Shown here: in pieces, positions 40,067-49,341 of the stretch
Numbering within the stretch: position 1 is the stretch's first letter
Layout: every line of letters begins with the position of its first letter
NCBI RefSeq assembly: GCF_017255185.1
Contig: NZ_JAFKCZ010000008.1
Coordinates: forward strand, 1-64,000
Reading direction: 5' to 3'
Source of the DNA: Parahaliea mediterranea
GTDB lineage: Bacteria > Pseudomonadota > Gammaproteobacteria > Pseudomonadales > Halieaceae
Length of the DNA: 64,000 nt
Notes under the pieces: generated by a model
Told to the model about the DNA's origin: nothing
The model's input: the letters and a program-made list of their open reading frames with translations, nothing else
Database searches by the model: none
Position numbers and translations under genes: made by a program

Positions 40067-40085
40067 CCCCCTTAATACAAGGGGG
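40067..40085. terminator. Hairpin between convergent PhyH and PhzF genes
   Basis: CCCCCTT (40067-40073) and AAGGGGG (40079-40085) pair across a 5-nt loop at the convergent gene ends, overlapping the last codons of the PhzF gene. No T run, so efficiency is uncertain. Confidence 0.4.
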
Positions 40086-40878
40086 AATAGTGACTGGAAA
40101 CCAAATGGCATTGCGCCTGTATTGTCGCTCCGCGCGCATTGCCCCGCACGACCAGTCGCGCCCGGGTATTCTGTACCACTTCGATCTCGTCGAGCCCGGC
40201 GCGCGCCAGGCGCTCTTTACTGAACAGGGCCAGGCAGGAATTGCCGTTGACCGGATCCTCTGGTATTCCCAGCTTGGGAGCGAACATCCTGCCATAGAAG
40301 CGGGTGCGGTCCCGATTGATCGGTGCATAGAAAAAGTAGGACTCCACGTCATCGTAGCGGGTGTCGAGCGCGGCAATCCTTCGCGCATCCACGCTCTCAA
40401 CTTCCCGCCTGGTGCGCTGTTCGAGCATCAGCCGCCTGTTGCCACTCGCCGTTGCCGCGCTCCACTGCGCCTTATGCGGCCCTATCGACGGGAACTCGTG
40501 GCGGGCGCTCTTGCTAAAAATTTTGTCAGCACCCAATGTGGCGACCCCAAGCTCCACCCCGTTTGCCGCAAGCCCCCCTCCTATCTTCCTGTCGTTTAAC
40601 AGCAGACAGGCATTGTCAACCGCCCCGAGAAAACGTCTGAAAACGTACAGGGCAGCCAATGTTGCGTGAATGCAGGAACCCATTTCCCGTACTGGCGAGA
40701 AAATCCTGAGCCGGAAGGTTTCTCCCCGACCAGCGATAAAAGCGGTTTCCGACAGTCCCGATTCCCGCGCGCGGCGTTGCATTTCACCGTCCGAAAGCGG
40801 AAGCTCACCGCAAAAAACCAGGCAGCGGTTCGCGTACTTGGGTATCGGCGAGAAGACATCTACGCTGTAGCACCGCAT
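40072..40878 (-). CDS. PhzF-family isomerase-like protein
   Basis: Protein of 268 residues of the PhzF/diaminopimelate-epimerase fold. VDVFSPIPKYANRCLVF is the usual N-terminus, SGLSETAFI holds the catalytic Glu44, and PVREMGSCIHATLAALYVF corresponds to the conserved E...CGHATLA box, with Gly replaced by Ile. EDPVNGNSCLALF resembles the EDPVTGSA box. Members act as isomerases or have unknown roles; phenazine synthesis is not implied since no phz genes are present. It overlaps the EamA transporter gene by 19 bp, so they are one operon. Codon use is less GC-biased than in the hpa genes. Confidence 0.82.
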   Translation of the reverse strand: MRCYSVDVFSPIPKYANRCLVFCGELPLSDGEMQRRARESGLSETAFIAGRGETFRLRIFSPVREMGSCIHATLAALYVFRRFLGAVDNACLLLNDRKIGGGLAANGVELGVATLGADKIFSKSARHEFPSIGPHKAQWSAATASGNRRLMLEQRTRREVESVDARRIAALDTRYDDVESYFFYAPINRDRTRFYGRMFAPKLGIPEDPVNGNSCLALFSKERLARAGLDEIEVVQNTRARLVVRGNARGATIQAQCHLVSSHYSPLY

Positions 40879-41702
40879 GATTTTCTCTCAGGAATCAGGG
40901 TAACGGCCAGAATTAGGATAGAGCCAAGCCAGGTATGGAAGGTAATGGCCTGGTCCAGCACCAGGAAGCCGAGGGCGCTGGAGAACAGGATTCGCGTGTA
41001 GTCCAGCGGCAGTATTTTGGCGGCCGGCGCCCGTGAAAAGGCCGAGGCCATCAGCAGTTGCGACAAATAAAACGCCGCGCCCAATGCAATCAGCCACAGC
41101 AGCTCGGTCGCGCTCGGCGTCACCCAGTCGCGCGCCGCCAGTGCGGCGGCACAGGGCACCATGAGCAGGTAGGATACGTTCAGTATGTCACTGGGCGTTT
41201 CGGTATCCGCAAGGCGCTTGACCGATACATAGGCCAAACCGGTCATCAGGGCGCCGAACAGGGCGGCCAGGTAGCCGCTTGTATCCCCCGTGGCGCCGAA
41301 CCCGGTGATAATGAAGACTCCGCCGATGCCGCCGACAAGCTTGAACAGCAAATGCCTGGTTATGGCTTCCTTGAGAACGAAAACGCCGAGCAGGGAGCCA
41401 CAGATGGGCGCCAGGAAGGTGATGGCCACAGAATCGGCGACAGGTATCCGGGTCACCGAGTAAAAGATGCTGAGCCCACCACAGAGCGTTGCCGCGGCGC
41501 GCAGCAGGTGCATCCTCCAGCGCCGGAAAGTGCCGAGATTAAAGCCAGAAACCGGCTGTCGGACAAGGGATATCGCCAGGCCGACCAAATTGCGAAACAG
41601 GAACATCACAGTGACCGGAAGGCTTCCGCCCAAATAGGACACAAGCAGCCAAACAAGCGTCTGGAACAGGCCGTAGCCCACCATAAAAAGACCCGCTTTC
41701 AT
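40860..41702 (-). CDS. EamA/DMT-family transporter
   Basis: Inner-membrane drug/metabolite transporter of 280 residues with about ten hydrophobic segments in two EamA repeats; FLFRNLVGLAISLVRQP and PLDYTRILFSSALGFLVLDQ are typical. DMT exporters move amino acids, metabolites or toxic compounds outward. It is translationally linked with the downstream PhzF gene (19-bp overlap) and follows the NHL-propeller gene by 59 bp, so the three may form one minus-strand operon. Substrate unknown. Confidence 0.85.
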   Translation of the reverse strand: MKAGLFMVGYGLFQTLVWLLVSYLGGSLPVTVMFLFRNLVGLAISLVRQPVSGFNLGTFRRWRMHLLRAAATLCGGLSIFYSVTRIPVADSVAITFLAPICGSLLGVFVLKEAITRHLLFKLVGGIGGVFIITGFGATGDTSGYLAALFGALMTGLAYVSVKRLADTETPSDILNVSYLLMVPCAAALAARDWVTPSATELLWLIALGAAFYLSQLLMASAFSRAPAAKILPLDYTRILFSSALGFLVLDQAITFHTWLGSILILAVTLIPERKSCGATA

Positions 41703-41761
41703 CGAGAGAACACCACTTGGCAGGCGCCTGGCACTATAAAATCAGGCGAAATCAGCATGTC

Positions 41762-42715
41762 TTACCGGTATTTCTGGATGCGCCAGTTCAACAGTTCACC
41801 TACAAACACATTGCCGTGCTTGTCGACGGCCAGGCCGTGGGGAAAACCGAACTCGGATTCCCGCTTGCCCCACTGCCCGAACTTCTCCTTGAGCTTGCCG
41901 TCGAGGCCGACCTTGTTGATTTCACCACTGCGTGCGTCGGTCAGGATCAGGGTGTTCGCGTCGTAGCGCTCCAGCTCGTAGGGGTAACCGATACCCCGCC
42001 ACTCTTCCCTGAAGCCACCGTCGGCATCAAACACCTGAATCCGTGCATTTTGCCGGTCGGTGACATAGATCCGGTCGTCTTCATCAATCACCAGGGAGTG
42101 GGGAAAATTGAACTCCCCCGCGCCGTCGCCCTTGCCGCCCCAACTTTGCAGCAAGCCGCCACCCGAATCGAATTTGACGATCCTGAAATTGCCACCGTCG
42201 GCGACGTATATGTTGCCCTCGCTGTCGGTTGCCACGTCGCTGGGCGCCCTGAACAAATTGAGCTGGTAGCCGTTGTCAAACCAGCCTTCGCCCGGAAAGT
42301 CCCTCCTGCCCAGAATCAATTGAATTTCGCCCGCGCTATCGAATTTGAGCACCTGGTGCGTTTCCTGATCCGTCGTCCAGATGTAGCCCTGGGTGTCGAC
42401 AAAAAGTCCGTGGGGCACCCTGAAAAGACCCACGCCCAATTCCCGCTTGAAGCCACCGTCCCGCCCGAAGACCAACAGGGGATGCTGCCCCCGGTTAAAT
42501 ACCACAAGGTCGCCGGAGGGCATGAACTCGAGCCCCGCCACTTCGCCCAGATACCAGTTGTCGGGCAGCTTCAGCTCGACAAACTCCGTCCGCGCCGGAT
42601 CGACGATACCGGCATGGCTCGCCGGCCCCGAAGCCAACAGCAATCCCGCTAGCAGGCCGCTGAACGCGGTGCCGCGCATCACCCTGAACATGGTGCTCGC
42701 TTTTCTCTTGTACAT
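41762..42715 (-). CDS. Exported NHL-repeat beta-propeller protein
   Basis: Secreted or periplasmic protein of 317 residues. ATG 42715 (MYKRKAST) has AGGGAGG upstream and gives a signal peptide ending about GPASHAG. Repeated blocks such as VPHGLFVDTQGYIWTTDQ, APSDVATDSEGNIYVADGG, FPHSLVIDEDDRIYVTDRQ and FGFPHGLAVDKHGNVFVGE are NHL repeats of a six-bladed propeller. The closest enzyme family is peptidylglycine amidating lyase, but no catalytic proof can be read here. It is divergent from a LysR regulator, 96 bp away, which may control it. Confidence 0.85.
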   Translation of the reverse strand: MYKRKASTMFRVMRGTAFSGLLAGLLLASGPASHAGIVDPARTEFVELKLPDNWYLGEVAGLEFMPSGDLVVFNRGQHPLLVFGRDGGFKRELGVGLFRVPHGLFVDTQGYIWTTDQETHQVLKFDSAGEIQLILGRRDFPGEGWFDNGYQLNLFRAPSDVATDSEGNIYVADGGNFRIVKFDSGGGLLQSWGGKGDGAGEFNFPHSLVIDEDDRIYVTDRQNARIQVFDADGGFREEWRGIGYPYELERYDANTLILTDARSGEINKVGLDGKLKEKFGQWGKRESEFGFPHGLAVDKHGNVFVGELLNWRIQKYR

Positions 42716-42811
42716 GGCATATGCCTCCCTGGTTGAGGCGGCCATTATTGGGGCTTATTTGTTTCCCATGAACAGCTATAATGGAAATTTATAAATTCTT
42801 GAACGGAATCA

Positions 42812-43696
42812 ATGGAAAAGGACATTTTCTATCTGCTGAAGGTTTTCTGTTGCGTGGTTGAGCAGGGGAGCTTCTCCCGGGCCGCCGACCAGCTCGGCGT
42901 ACAGGGGCCCGCCGTCAGCAAGGCCGTTGCCCGCCTGGAGGAACAGCTGGGCAAGCGCCTGTTCAACCGCACGACCCGCACGCTGGAAGTGACCGAAGCG
43001 GGTCGTCTGCTTTACCGGGACGGGGTCGAGCAACTGGTGTCGCTTCGCGCCGTGTTGGGCCGTATCGAATCCCGCGATGACCTGGCGCAAGGTACTCTCG
43101 GGATCACCGCCACCCCGGCGGTGGGCGAACGGCTGGCGTATGCCCATATCGCGGATTTCAAGCGGCGCTACCCCGGTGTTTCCCTGTCCTTGAACTTAAC
43201 CAATGAAATGATCAAGCTGCCCTCGCAAAGCATAGATATCGCCCTGAGAAGCAGCAGCCGCCTGGAAGACTCGTCCTTGACCAGCCAGCACCTGTTCAAC
43301 GTCCGGCGGGTAATCGTCGCATCCCCCAGCTACCTGGCGGAGCACGGCACACCCGACACGCCGGCACGGATCGGGCGCCATCGGTGTTTGAACTTTTTCC
43401 ATCGACGCGCGTACGACAACTGGGCGTACACCCTCGGCGATGCCCGCGCCGAAGTCGCGACCCACAGCGAAGTCAGTTGCAACAGCTACGCGGCGATCAA
43501 GGGTTTGTGCCTGGGGGGGCTGGGGCTGGCCCGCCTGTTTGAATACCAGGTCGAAGCCGAGATCCGCAGCGGGGAACTGGTTTGCCTGTTGCCGGACGTC
43601 GACTGGGGAAGCCAGGCCATCCACGCCATATACCATGGAAAGATGGGTGACTCCCCCAAGGTCAGGGCCTTTATCGAGCATCTGAAACGCATGTGA
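42812..43696 (+). CDS. LysR-family transcriptional regulator
   Basis: Regulator of 294 residues. The N-terminal winged helix (about 1-65) has YLLKVFCCVVEQGSFSRAADQLGVQGPAVSKAVARLEEQLGKRLF NRTTR pattern typical of the CrgA/DsdC-like LysR group (split here by wording); the C-terminal effector domain (about 90-290) has IDIALRSS and a NCYAAI-like CNSYAAIKGLCLGGLGLA. It is transcribed away from the NHL/EamA/PhzF operon, the usual layout for a LysR protein and its target, and 284 bp upstream of a TonB receptor on the same strand. Confidence 0.9.
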   Translation: MEKDIFYLLKVFCCVVEQGSFSRAADQLGVQGPAVSKAVARLEEQLGKRLFNRTTRTLEVTEAGRLLYRDGVEQLVSLRAVLGRIESRDDLAQGTLGITATPAVGERLAYAHIADFKRRYPGVSLSLNLTNEMIKLPSQSIDIALRSSSRLEDSSLTSQHLFNVRRVIVASPSYLAEHGTPDTPARIGRHRCLNFFHRRAYDNWAYTLGDARAEVATHSEVSCNSYAAIKGLCLGGLGLARLFEYQVEAEIRSGELVCLLPDVDWGSQAIHAIYHGKMGDSPKVRAFIEHLKRM

Positions 43697-43980
43697 TCGC
43701 ACGGCGCGACCCGAAAATCCAGGCCCGCCCCGTTCCGCAGGGCGCCGAGCGGAATCACGGGCCAGCCATGCGCTCACCCCTGGACCGACGGCTATCTGTT
43801 AAATAGTTACAATCTCCAACGCCCCGCCTATGGCCGCTGGCCCATGTGCTAAGGTTGCTTAAGGTACGGTTTACAGATGCCGATGACCCCGCCTTGCAGG
43901 GAAAGTCAGTACGTGTTGCGGTGCCAAATGTTGCGCCAACAACACGCCACACCAAGAACAACACTCCGGAGGCTCAACAG
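43697..43980 (+). promoter_or_regulatory. 284-bp gap ahead of a TonB receptor
   Basis: No gene is seen. The AT-rich stretch around 43795-43815 is a candidate promoter for the receptor, and GGAGG before 43981 is its ribosome site. No Fur box is evident, in keeping with a carbon-uptake rather than iron role. Confidence 0.4.
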
Positions 43981-46548
43981 ATGAAACGCAGATACTCTCC
44001 CCCCTGCGCGCCCCTGTACGTGGCGGCAGCGGCGGCCGCATTACTGCCGCAATCCCCGTCCAGCCTGGCGCAGACAGACCCCGTCCTGGAAGAAGTGGTG
44101 GTGACGGGCACCCGCGCGCCGGGGCGCTCGGCCGAGGTGCTGCCGGTACCGGTGGATGTACTGTCCGCCGACGACCTGGCAAACACCGGGCAGACGGAAG
44201 TGGGCCGGATGCTGCAGGCCATCGCCCCGTCCTTCAATTTCTCCACCTCGGCGATCAGCGACGGCACCGACGCCCTGCGACCGGCCACGCTGCGCGGCCT
44301 CGGCCCCGACCAGACCCTGGTGCTGATCAACGGCAAGCGCCGCCACCAGGCCTCGCTGATCCACGTCAATACCTCGGTCGGCCGCGGCACGGCGGGGGTC
44401 GACATGAACGCCATCCCCGCGGCCGCGATCAAGCGCATCGAAGTCCTGCGCGATGGCGCCGCCGCCCAGTACGGCTCCGACGCCATTGCCGGCGTCATCA
44501 ATATCGTGCTGCGCGACGCCGACGAGGGCGGCCGCGCCTATGCCTCCTACGGCGAATACCAGGAGGGCGATGGCGAGACTGGCAATGTCGATCTCAACGG
44601 CGGCCTGCCGCTGGGCGACAGCGGCTACCTCAACCTGACCTTGAACTACCGGGACCGCGACTGGACTGATCGGGCCGGGGTGCAGGGCAATTGCGTCTAC
44701 GGCGGCTGTGCCGACACCGACGGTAACGGCATCGACGAGCCGGGCGACCCCCGGGAGCTGGACTTCAACCGCAATTCCTTCCGCATCGGCGACGCCGAGT
44801 CGGAACAGTACGCCTTCGTCGCCAACGCCGGCTACAGCCTGGGCCAGGGCGAGCTGTACGGCTTCGTCACCTACTCCGAGCGCGACAACGAATCCGCCGC
44901 CTTCTATCGCGACCCGGTCTCGGGCGCCGATGCATTCCTCGCGGATGGCGACAACGTGGTCCCCGACGGATTCCTGCCGCTGATCAGTTCACAGATCGAG
45001 GACTATTCCCTCGACCTGGGCTACCGGATCAATTTTGACAGTGGCCTGGGACTGGATATCTCCTACACCACCGGCGAAAACACCATCGAATACGAGACGC
45101 GCAATTCCATCAACTATTCCTTTGTCAACGAACTGCGCTTCGGCCAGGGGCTCTCCGACGCCGAGATTCGCGATACCATTGCGCGCTCGGCGGATGCCTA
45201 CGATCTCGAACTCGGCATGGATACCCTCAATGTCGGCCTGTTCCAGGAACTGGGGGACCTGGCACTGGCCTTTGGCGCGGAGTACCGCAGCGAAGACTAC
45301 AAGATCAAAGCGGGCGAGCCGTACTCCTATGCCGACTTCGACACAAGCGATGGCATGTCCCTGTATCCCCAGGACGCCGGCGGCGGTATCCAGGGCTTCC
45401 CGGGTATTTCCCCGGTATCCGCCGTGGACGAGGAGCGGGACGTGTATTCGTTTTATCTCGACGGCGAGTACCAGCTCACCACCAACCTGCTGGTCAGCGC
45501 GGCGGTGCGCTACGACGACTACGACGACTTCGGCGATTCCACCAACTTCAAGCTGGCGGGCAACCTGGCGCTGACCGACGATTTCCGCCTGCGCGGAGCG
45601 ATCAATACCGGCTTCCGTGCGCCGTCCATGCAGCAACAGTTCTTCAACAATATCAGCACCCAGTTTGTCAGCAATCCCGACGACCCGGACGGGCCGCAGA
45701 TTCCAGTGCAAATCGGCACCTTCCGTAACGACAGCGCACTGGCCAAGGCCATCGGTATTCCCCAGCTGAAGGAGGAGGAATCCAATAACTACAGTGCCGG
45801 TATCGTGTGGAACCCGGGCGACAGCCTCAGTATCACCCTCGATTACTATTTCATCGAGATCGAGGACCGCATTGTCATCAGCAACCAGCTGGTTGGTGAC
45901 GACGATCCCACCGGCAACCTCGGCGATGCCCTCGACGCGGTCGGCGCCGGCGCCGCCCAGTTCTTCCTCAACGGCGCGGATACAGAGACCGAGGGGGTCG
46001 ACCTGGTGATGACCTGGGTCGGACTCGGCGTGATGGGGGGCGACCTGGACCTTACCCTGGCGGGCAACGTCACCCAAACCGATGTCACCGACATTTTCAC
46101 CACCGGCGGTCTCGCCGGGGTCGATCCCGAAGTGGTGTTCTCCAGCCAGCAGATCTCCATTATCGAGGAGTGGCAACCTGAAGACCGGGTCAATCTGTCG
46201 GGCACCTATACCCGTGGCGGTTTCCTGGCCAACCTCTCGGTCAACCGCTTCGGTGAATATACCGTCGAGGATGGCGGGCGCCAGACCTACGGCGCGGTGT
46301 ACGTGACCGATCTCAAACTGGGCTACACGCTGGGCAACGGGATCGGCTTTACCGTCGGTGGCAACAATATCTTCGACGAGTACCCCGACAGGAATAAAAT
46401 CGGTAACAGTCGCGGCGGCACCCTGGAGAGAACCCCCGGGGGCGAGCGCCTGGTCAGTAGCCCGGGGGTGTTCGACTACTCCCGCCGCTCGGCGCCCTTC
46501 GGCTTCAACGGCGCCTACTGGTACGCCGGCCTGTCCTACGATTTCTGA
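43981..46548 (+). CDS. TonB-dependent receptor, catabolic cluster
   Basis: Outer-membrane receptor of 855 residues. ATG 43981 has GGAGG 9-13 nt upstream and a signal peptide (about 1-35, ending SLAQ); the longer frame to 43846 lacks one. TonB box LEEVVVTGTRAPG, plug with RGLGPDQTLVLINGKRRH and VLRDGAAAQYGSDAIAGVIN, barrel ending YWYAGLSYDF. It belongs to the large receptor group with Oar/CirA-like plugs that often import organic nutrients. It is convergent with the amidase gene and may feed the amide/amine pathway to its right. Ligand unknown. Confidence 0.92.
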   Translation: MKRRYSPPCAPLYVAAAAAALLPQSPSSLAQTDPVLEEVVVTGTRAPGRSAEVLPVPVDVLSADDLANTGQTEVGRMLQAIAPSFNFSTSAISDGTDALRPATLRGLGPDQTLVLINGKRRHQASLIHVNTSVGRGTAGVDMNAIPAAAIKRIEVLRDGAAAQYGSDAIAGVINIVLRDADEGGRAYASYGEYQEGDGETGNVDLNGGLPLGDSGYLNLTLNYRDRDWTDRAGVQGNCVYGGCADTDGNGIDEPGDPRELDFNRNSFRIGDAESEQYAFVANAGYSLGQGELYGFVTYSERDNESAAFYRDPVSGADAFLADGDNVVPDGFLPLISSQIEDYSLDLGYRINFDSGLGLDISYTTGENTIEYETRNSINYSFVNELRFGQGLSDAEIRDTIARSADAYDLELGMDTLNVGLFQELGDLALAFGAEYRSEDYKIKAGEPYSYADFDTSDGMSLYPQDAGGGIQGFPGISPVSAVDEERDVYSFYLDGEYQLTTNLLVSAAVRYDDYDDFGDSTNFKLAGNLALTDDFRLRGAINTGFRAPSMQQQFFNNISTQFVSNPDDPDGPQIPVQIGTFRNDSALAKAIGIPQLKEEESNNYSAGIVWNPGDSLSITLDYYFIEIEDRIVISNQLVGDDDPTGNLGDALDAVGAGAAQFFLNGADTETEGVDLVMTWVGLGVMGGDLDLTLAGNVTQTDVTDIFTTGGLAGVDPEVVFSSQQISIIEEWQPEDRVNLSGTYTRGGFLANLSVNRFGEYTVEDGGRQTYGAVYVTDLKLGYTLGNGIGFTVGGNNIFDEYPDRNKIGNSRGGTLERTPGGERLVSSPGVFDYSRRSAPFGFNGAYWYAGLSYDF

Positions 46549-46558
46549 TCGCGGTACC

Positions 46559-46589
46559 GGGCGGCGCTGGCGACACGCGCCCGCCGCCC
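46559..46589. terminator. Hairpin between convergent receptor and amidase
   Basis: GGGCGGCG (46559-46566) and CGCCGCCC (46582-46589) pair within the 45-bp convergent gap. No T run is present. Confidence 0.45.
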
Positions 46590-46593
46590 ACAA

Positions 46594-48159
46594 TCAGGCT
46601 TCGCGCAACACCGGCCGCCGCCCCAGCCACGGCGTGACCCCGGTGTAGGCCCGCGCAAAGGACAACACCCTGGCGTCCTGCCCGAAGGGGCCGATCACCT
46701 GCAGGCCCATGGGCCGGCCGTCGGCGGCAAAACCCGCGGGCACATTCACCACCGGACAGCCGGACAGCGTGCCGCCGATAACGACCTCCATCCAGCGGTG
46801 GTAGGTATCCATGTCCACGCCGCCAACCTGTCGCGGCCAGTGGACATCCGCCGCGAAGGGAAACACCTGCGCCGTGGGTAGCACCAGGAAATCAAAGCGC
46901 TCGAACAGGGCCAGCAGCGCCCGGTACCAGTCGCTGCGCGCCACGCCCGCCGCGGCCACGTCCACGGCTTTCATGTCGAGGCCGCCCTCGATCTCCCACA
47001 CCAACTCCGGCTTCATCTGCGCCCGCTTGTCCGCCTGGGCGTACAGCGCACCCACACCCCCGGCCAATGCCCAGTGGCGCAGCGTGAGCCAGCACCGCCA
47101 CAGGCGGGCCATGTCGTAGTCCGGAACGGCGTCCTCGACCGCGACGCCGTGATCCTCGAGGGTTCCCAGCGCACCGCGGCACAGGGGCAACACACCGCTC
47201 TCCATCGGCAGGTAGCCGCGGTAATCGCCCAGCCAGCCGATGCGCAGGCCGGCGAGAGCGGCTTCCGCCATCGGTGGCGCGCCGCTGAAGGTGTCGCGCA
47301 GGCTGAGGGGCGTGGCGGGATCGACACCGGCGAGGGTCGCCAGCAGTTGCGCGGTGTCGTCCACATCGCGGCCCATGGGGCCCTCGTAACCGAGTTGCTG
47401 CAGGAACAGGTCACTGCCTTCGTGGGGCACGCGCCCCTGGGTGGGACGGAATCCGATCACGTTGTTGAAGGCCGCCGGGTTGCGCAGCGAACCCATCATG
47501 TCGCTGCCGTCGGCCACCGGCAACATGCGCGTCGCCAGCCCGACCGCCGCGCCGCCGCTACTGCCACCCGCCACCAGGTCGGGGTTGTAGGCATTGCGCG
47601 TGGTGCCGTAGACCGGGTTGTAGGTCTGGGAGCCGAGACCGTACTCGGGCACGTTGGTCTTGCCAATGAATATCGCGCCGGCGGCGCGCATACGCGCCGT
47701 GACCAGGCTGTCACGCGTGGCAACATGGTTCCTGAATAGAGGCGAACCCCCCGTACTGACCAGGCCCTTCACGTCGGCGAGATCCTTGACCGCGTGTGGC
47801 ATACCGTGCATCCAGCCCCGGTAGTGCCCGCGGGCGAGGTCCCGGTCCGCCAGCTCGGCCTGCGACAGCAGCTCGCTGTGCTCCGGCATCGCCACGATGG
47901 CGTTATACAGTGGGTTGAAACGCTCGATCCGGGCCAGGTAGGCCTCCATAACCTCGCGGCAACCCAGCTGGCCCGAACGTATGGCGCGGGACAGCTGCAG
48001 CGCCGTCATGTCGCAGATGGCCGCCGGCAAATCGTCCCTACGCGACCCCACGGCGCCCAGGGCGGGGCCCAGCGCGGCCATTCCCGCGGCCGCGGCCGCG
48101 CCCCCCAGGAGGCGGCGCCGGTTCAGGCCTAATGGTGTATCTGTTGCTGTTCTATCCAT
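46594..48159 (-). CDS. Tat-exported amidase (amidase-signature family)
   Basis: Amidase of 521 residues. ATG 48159 has GGAGG upstream; the N-terminus LNRRRLLGGAAAAAGMAAL is a twin-arginine signal, so the folded enzyme should be periplasmic. The Ser-cisSer-Lys triad is Lys125 (PHAVKDLA), Ser200 (VAGGSSGG) and Ser224 (DGSDMMGSLRNPA); spacing equals that of fatty acid amide hydrolase (75 and 24 residues). It hydrolyses carboxamides to acid plus amine or ammonia. As the last gene of a minus-strand run that includes a periplasmic amine dehydrogenase, it could release aromatic amines from amides. Substrate is inference. Confidence 0.9.
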   Translation of the reverse strand: MDRTATDTPLGLNRRRLLGGAAAAAGMAALGPALGAVGSRRDDLPAAICDMTALQLSRAIRSGQLGCREVMEAYLARIERFNPLYNAIVAMPEHSELLSQAELADRDLARGHYRGWMHGMPHAVKDLADVKGLVSTGGSPLFRNHVATRDSLVTARMRAAGAIFIGKTNVPEYGLGSQTYNPVYGTTRNAYNPDLVAGGSSGGAAVGLATRMLPVADGSDMMGSLRNPAAFNNVIGFRPTQGRVPHEGSDLFLQQLGYEGPMGRDVDDTAQLLATLAGVDPATPLSLRDTFSGAPPMAEAALAGLRIGWLGDYRGYLPMESGVLPLCRGALGTLEDHGVAVEDAVPDYDMARLWRCWLTLRHWALAGGVGALYAQADKRAQMKPELVWEIEGGLDMKAVDVAAAGVARSDWYRALLALFERFDFLVLPTAQVFPFAADVHWPRQVGGVDMDTYHRWMEVVIGGTLSGCPVVNVPAGFAADGRPMGLQVIGPFGQDARVLSFARAYTGVTPWLGRRPVLREA

Positions 48160-48188
48160 TGGCTTTAGCCTCCCCTCCAGGACTGGCT

Positions 48189-49304
48189 TCATTCCACAAG
48201 CCGGTTGTAGCGGCGCAGGACATCACGCAGCGCATCGTGATCGATCGCCTCCAGCGTGTGCCCCGGCGGTTTAAAGGTGGGCACCGACTCAGCCGCCACC
48301 ATCGCGTTCAACACCGACTCCTCCACGGCTTGAACCGCCGCTTCATGGATCAGGTCGCAGTGCGCGTCGTTGATACACTCCAGCGAAAACGACAGCGGTT
48401 GTTCCGCTCCGAGCGGCGGCATATGAATAGCGTTCGCGGTCGAAAACGCCAGCATGATGTCGCCGGAAAAGTGGCCGCCGTAGGTCCCGGTCCTGCCGAT
48501 CCCCAGTGCGCCCCGACGCGCGAGGCGCCGCAACTGGATAGGGAGCATGGGGATATCAGTGGCGACGATGGCGATAATCGAACCGGTTTCATGACCCGTG
48601 CTACCGGAGATGATGGCATTGTCCCTCAGGTGCTGGCCAACCGGCACGCCCGCCACCGTGAATTCGGGCCGCAGGCCGAAGTTCGACTGCACGAAGGCGG
48701 CGACGGTGTAGGACCTGCCGAGAATATCCACCACCCGCGAGCTGGTACCGCTACCGCCCTTGAACTCATAGGTTTGCATACCGGCCCCGCCGCCCACATT
48801 GCCCTCCTCCACCGGGCCGGTCCGCGCCGCTGCGAGGGCCTCGAATACGTGCTGCTCGGTCAGGTGCCGCGCGCAGATATCGTTGACCAGGCCGTCGTAG
48901 GTCTCCGCGATAACCGGCATGGCCCAACTGTGGTAATCGTGGTAATGCTGGTGATAGTGGCGAGTCATCCAGGCGACCGTCGCGTGATGAGCGACGCCGA
49001 CGGAGTGGGTATTGGTGAGACAGATCGGACTGGCGAAATAGCCTGCGTCATCGATCCAGTGCGTACCGGTCATTTCCCCGTTGCCGTTGAGATCGAACTG
49101 GCCCGCCCATACGGGGTTCGGCTGTTTGGCGCGACCGCGCGGCAGTATCGCCGTGACCCCGGTATATGCCGGTCCCTGCCGGTCGGTCGGCGGCGCGATC
49201 ACGGTGCGGTAGCCGACTTCCACGCCGGGAACATCGGTAATGGCGTTCCACTTTCCCGGTACACCCGCCAGGGGAATCCCCAGGTCGCGCGCGCGAGATT
49301 TCAT
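48189..49304 (-). CDS. P1-family (DmpA-type) aminopeptidase/amidase
   Basis: N-terminal-nucleophile hydrolase of 371 residues related to DmpA L-aminopeptidase/D-esterase and beta-peptidyl aminopeptidases. NAITDVPGVEVGY and LTNTHSVGVAHH are family motifs; self-cleavage is expected between Gly241 and Ser242 (ETGSIIAIVATD), which frees the catalytic Ser. NVGGGAGMQTYEFKGGSGTSSR forms the binding loop. ATG 49304 has GGTGGAG upstream; a GTG at 49316 is possible. No signal peptide, so cytoplasmic. It lies 29 bp before the amidase gene and 37 bp after an MFS gene. Such enzymes also take amides and beta-amino substrates. Confidence 0.9.
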   Translation of the reverse strand: MKSRARDLGIPLAGVPGKWNAITDVPGVEVGYRTVIAPPTDRQGPAYTGVTAILPRGRAKQPNPVWAGQFDLNGNGEMTGTHWIDDAGYFASPICLTNTHSVGVAHHATVAWMTRHYHQHYHDYHSWAMPVIAETYDGLVNDICARHLTEQHVFEALAAARTGPVEEGNVGGGAGMQTYEFKGGSGTSSRVVDILGRSYTVAAFVQSNFGLRPEFTVAGVPVGQHLRDNAIISGSTGHETGSIIAIVATDIPMLPIQLRRLARRGALGIGRTGTYGGHFSGDIMLAFSTANAIHMPPLGAEQPLSFSLECINDAHCDLIHEAAVQAVEESVLNAMVAAESVPTFKPPGHTLEAIDHDALRDVLRRYNRLVE

Positions 49305-49341
49305 GGCTTTCTCCACCTATTCTCCCCTATTGCTTGTGGGC

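Noticed and set aside
40072-40878. Phenazine biosynthesis
   Set aside because: Only a PhzF-fold protein is present, with no other phz genes; the family has many non-phenazine members.
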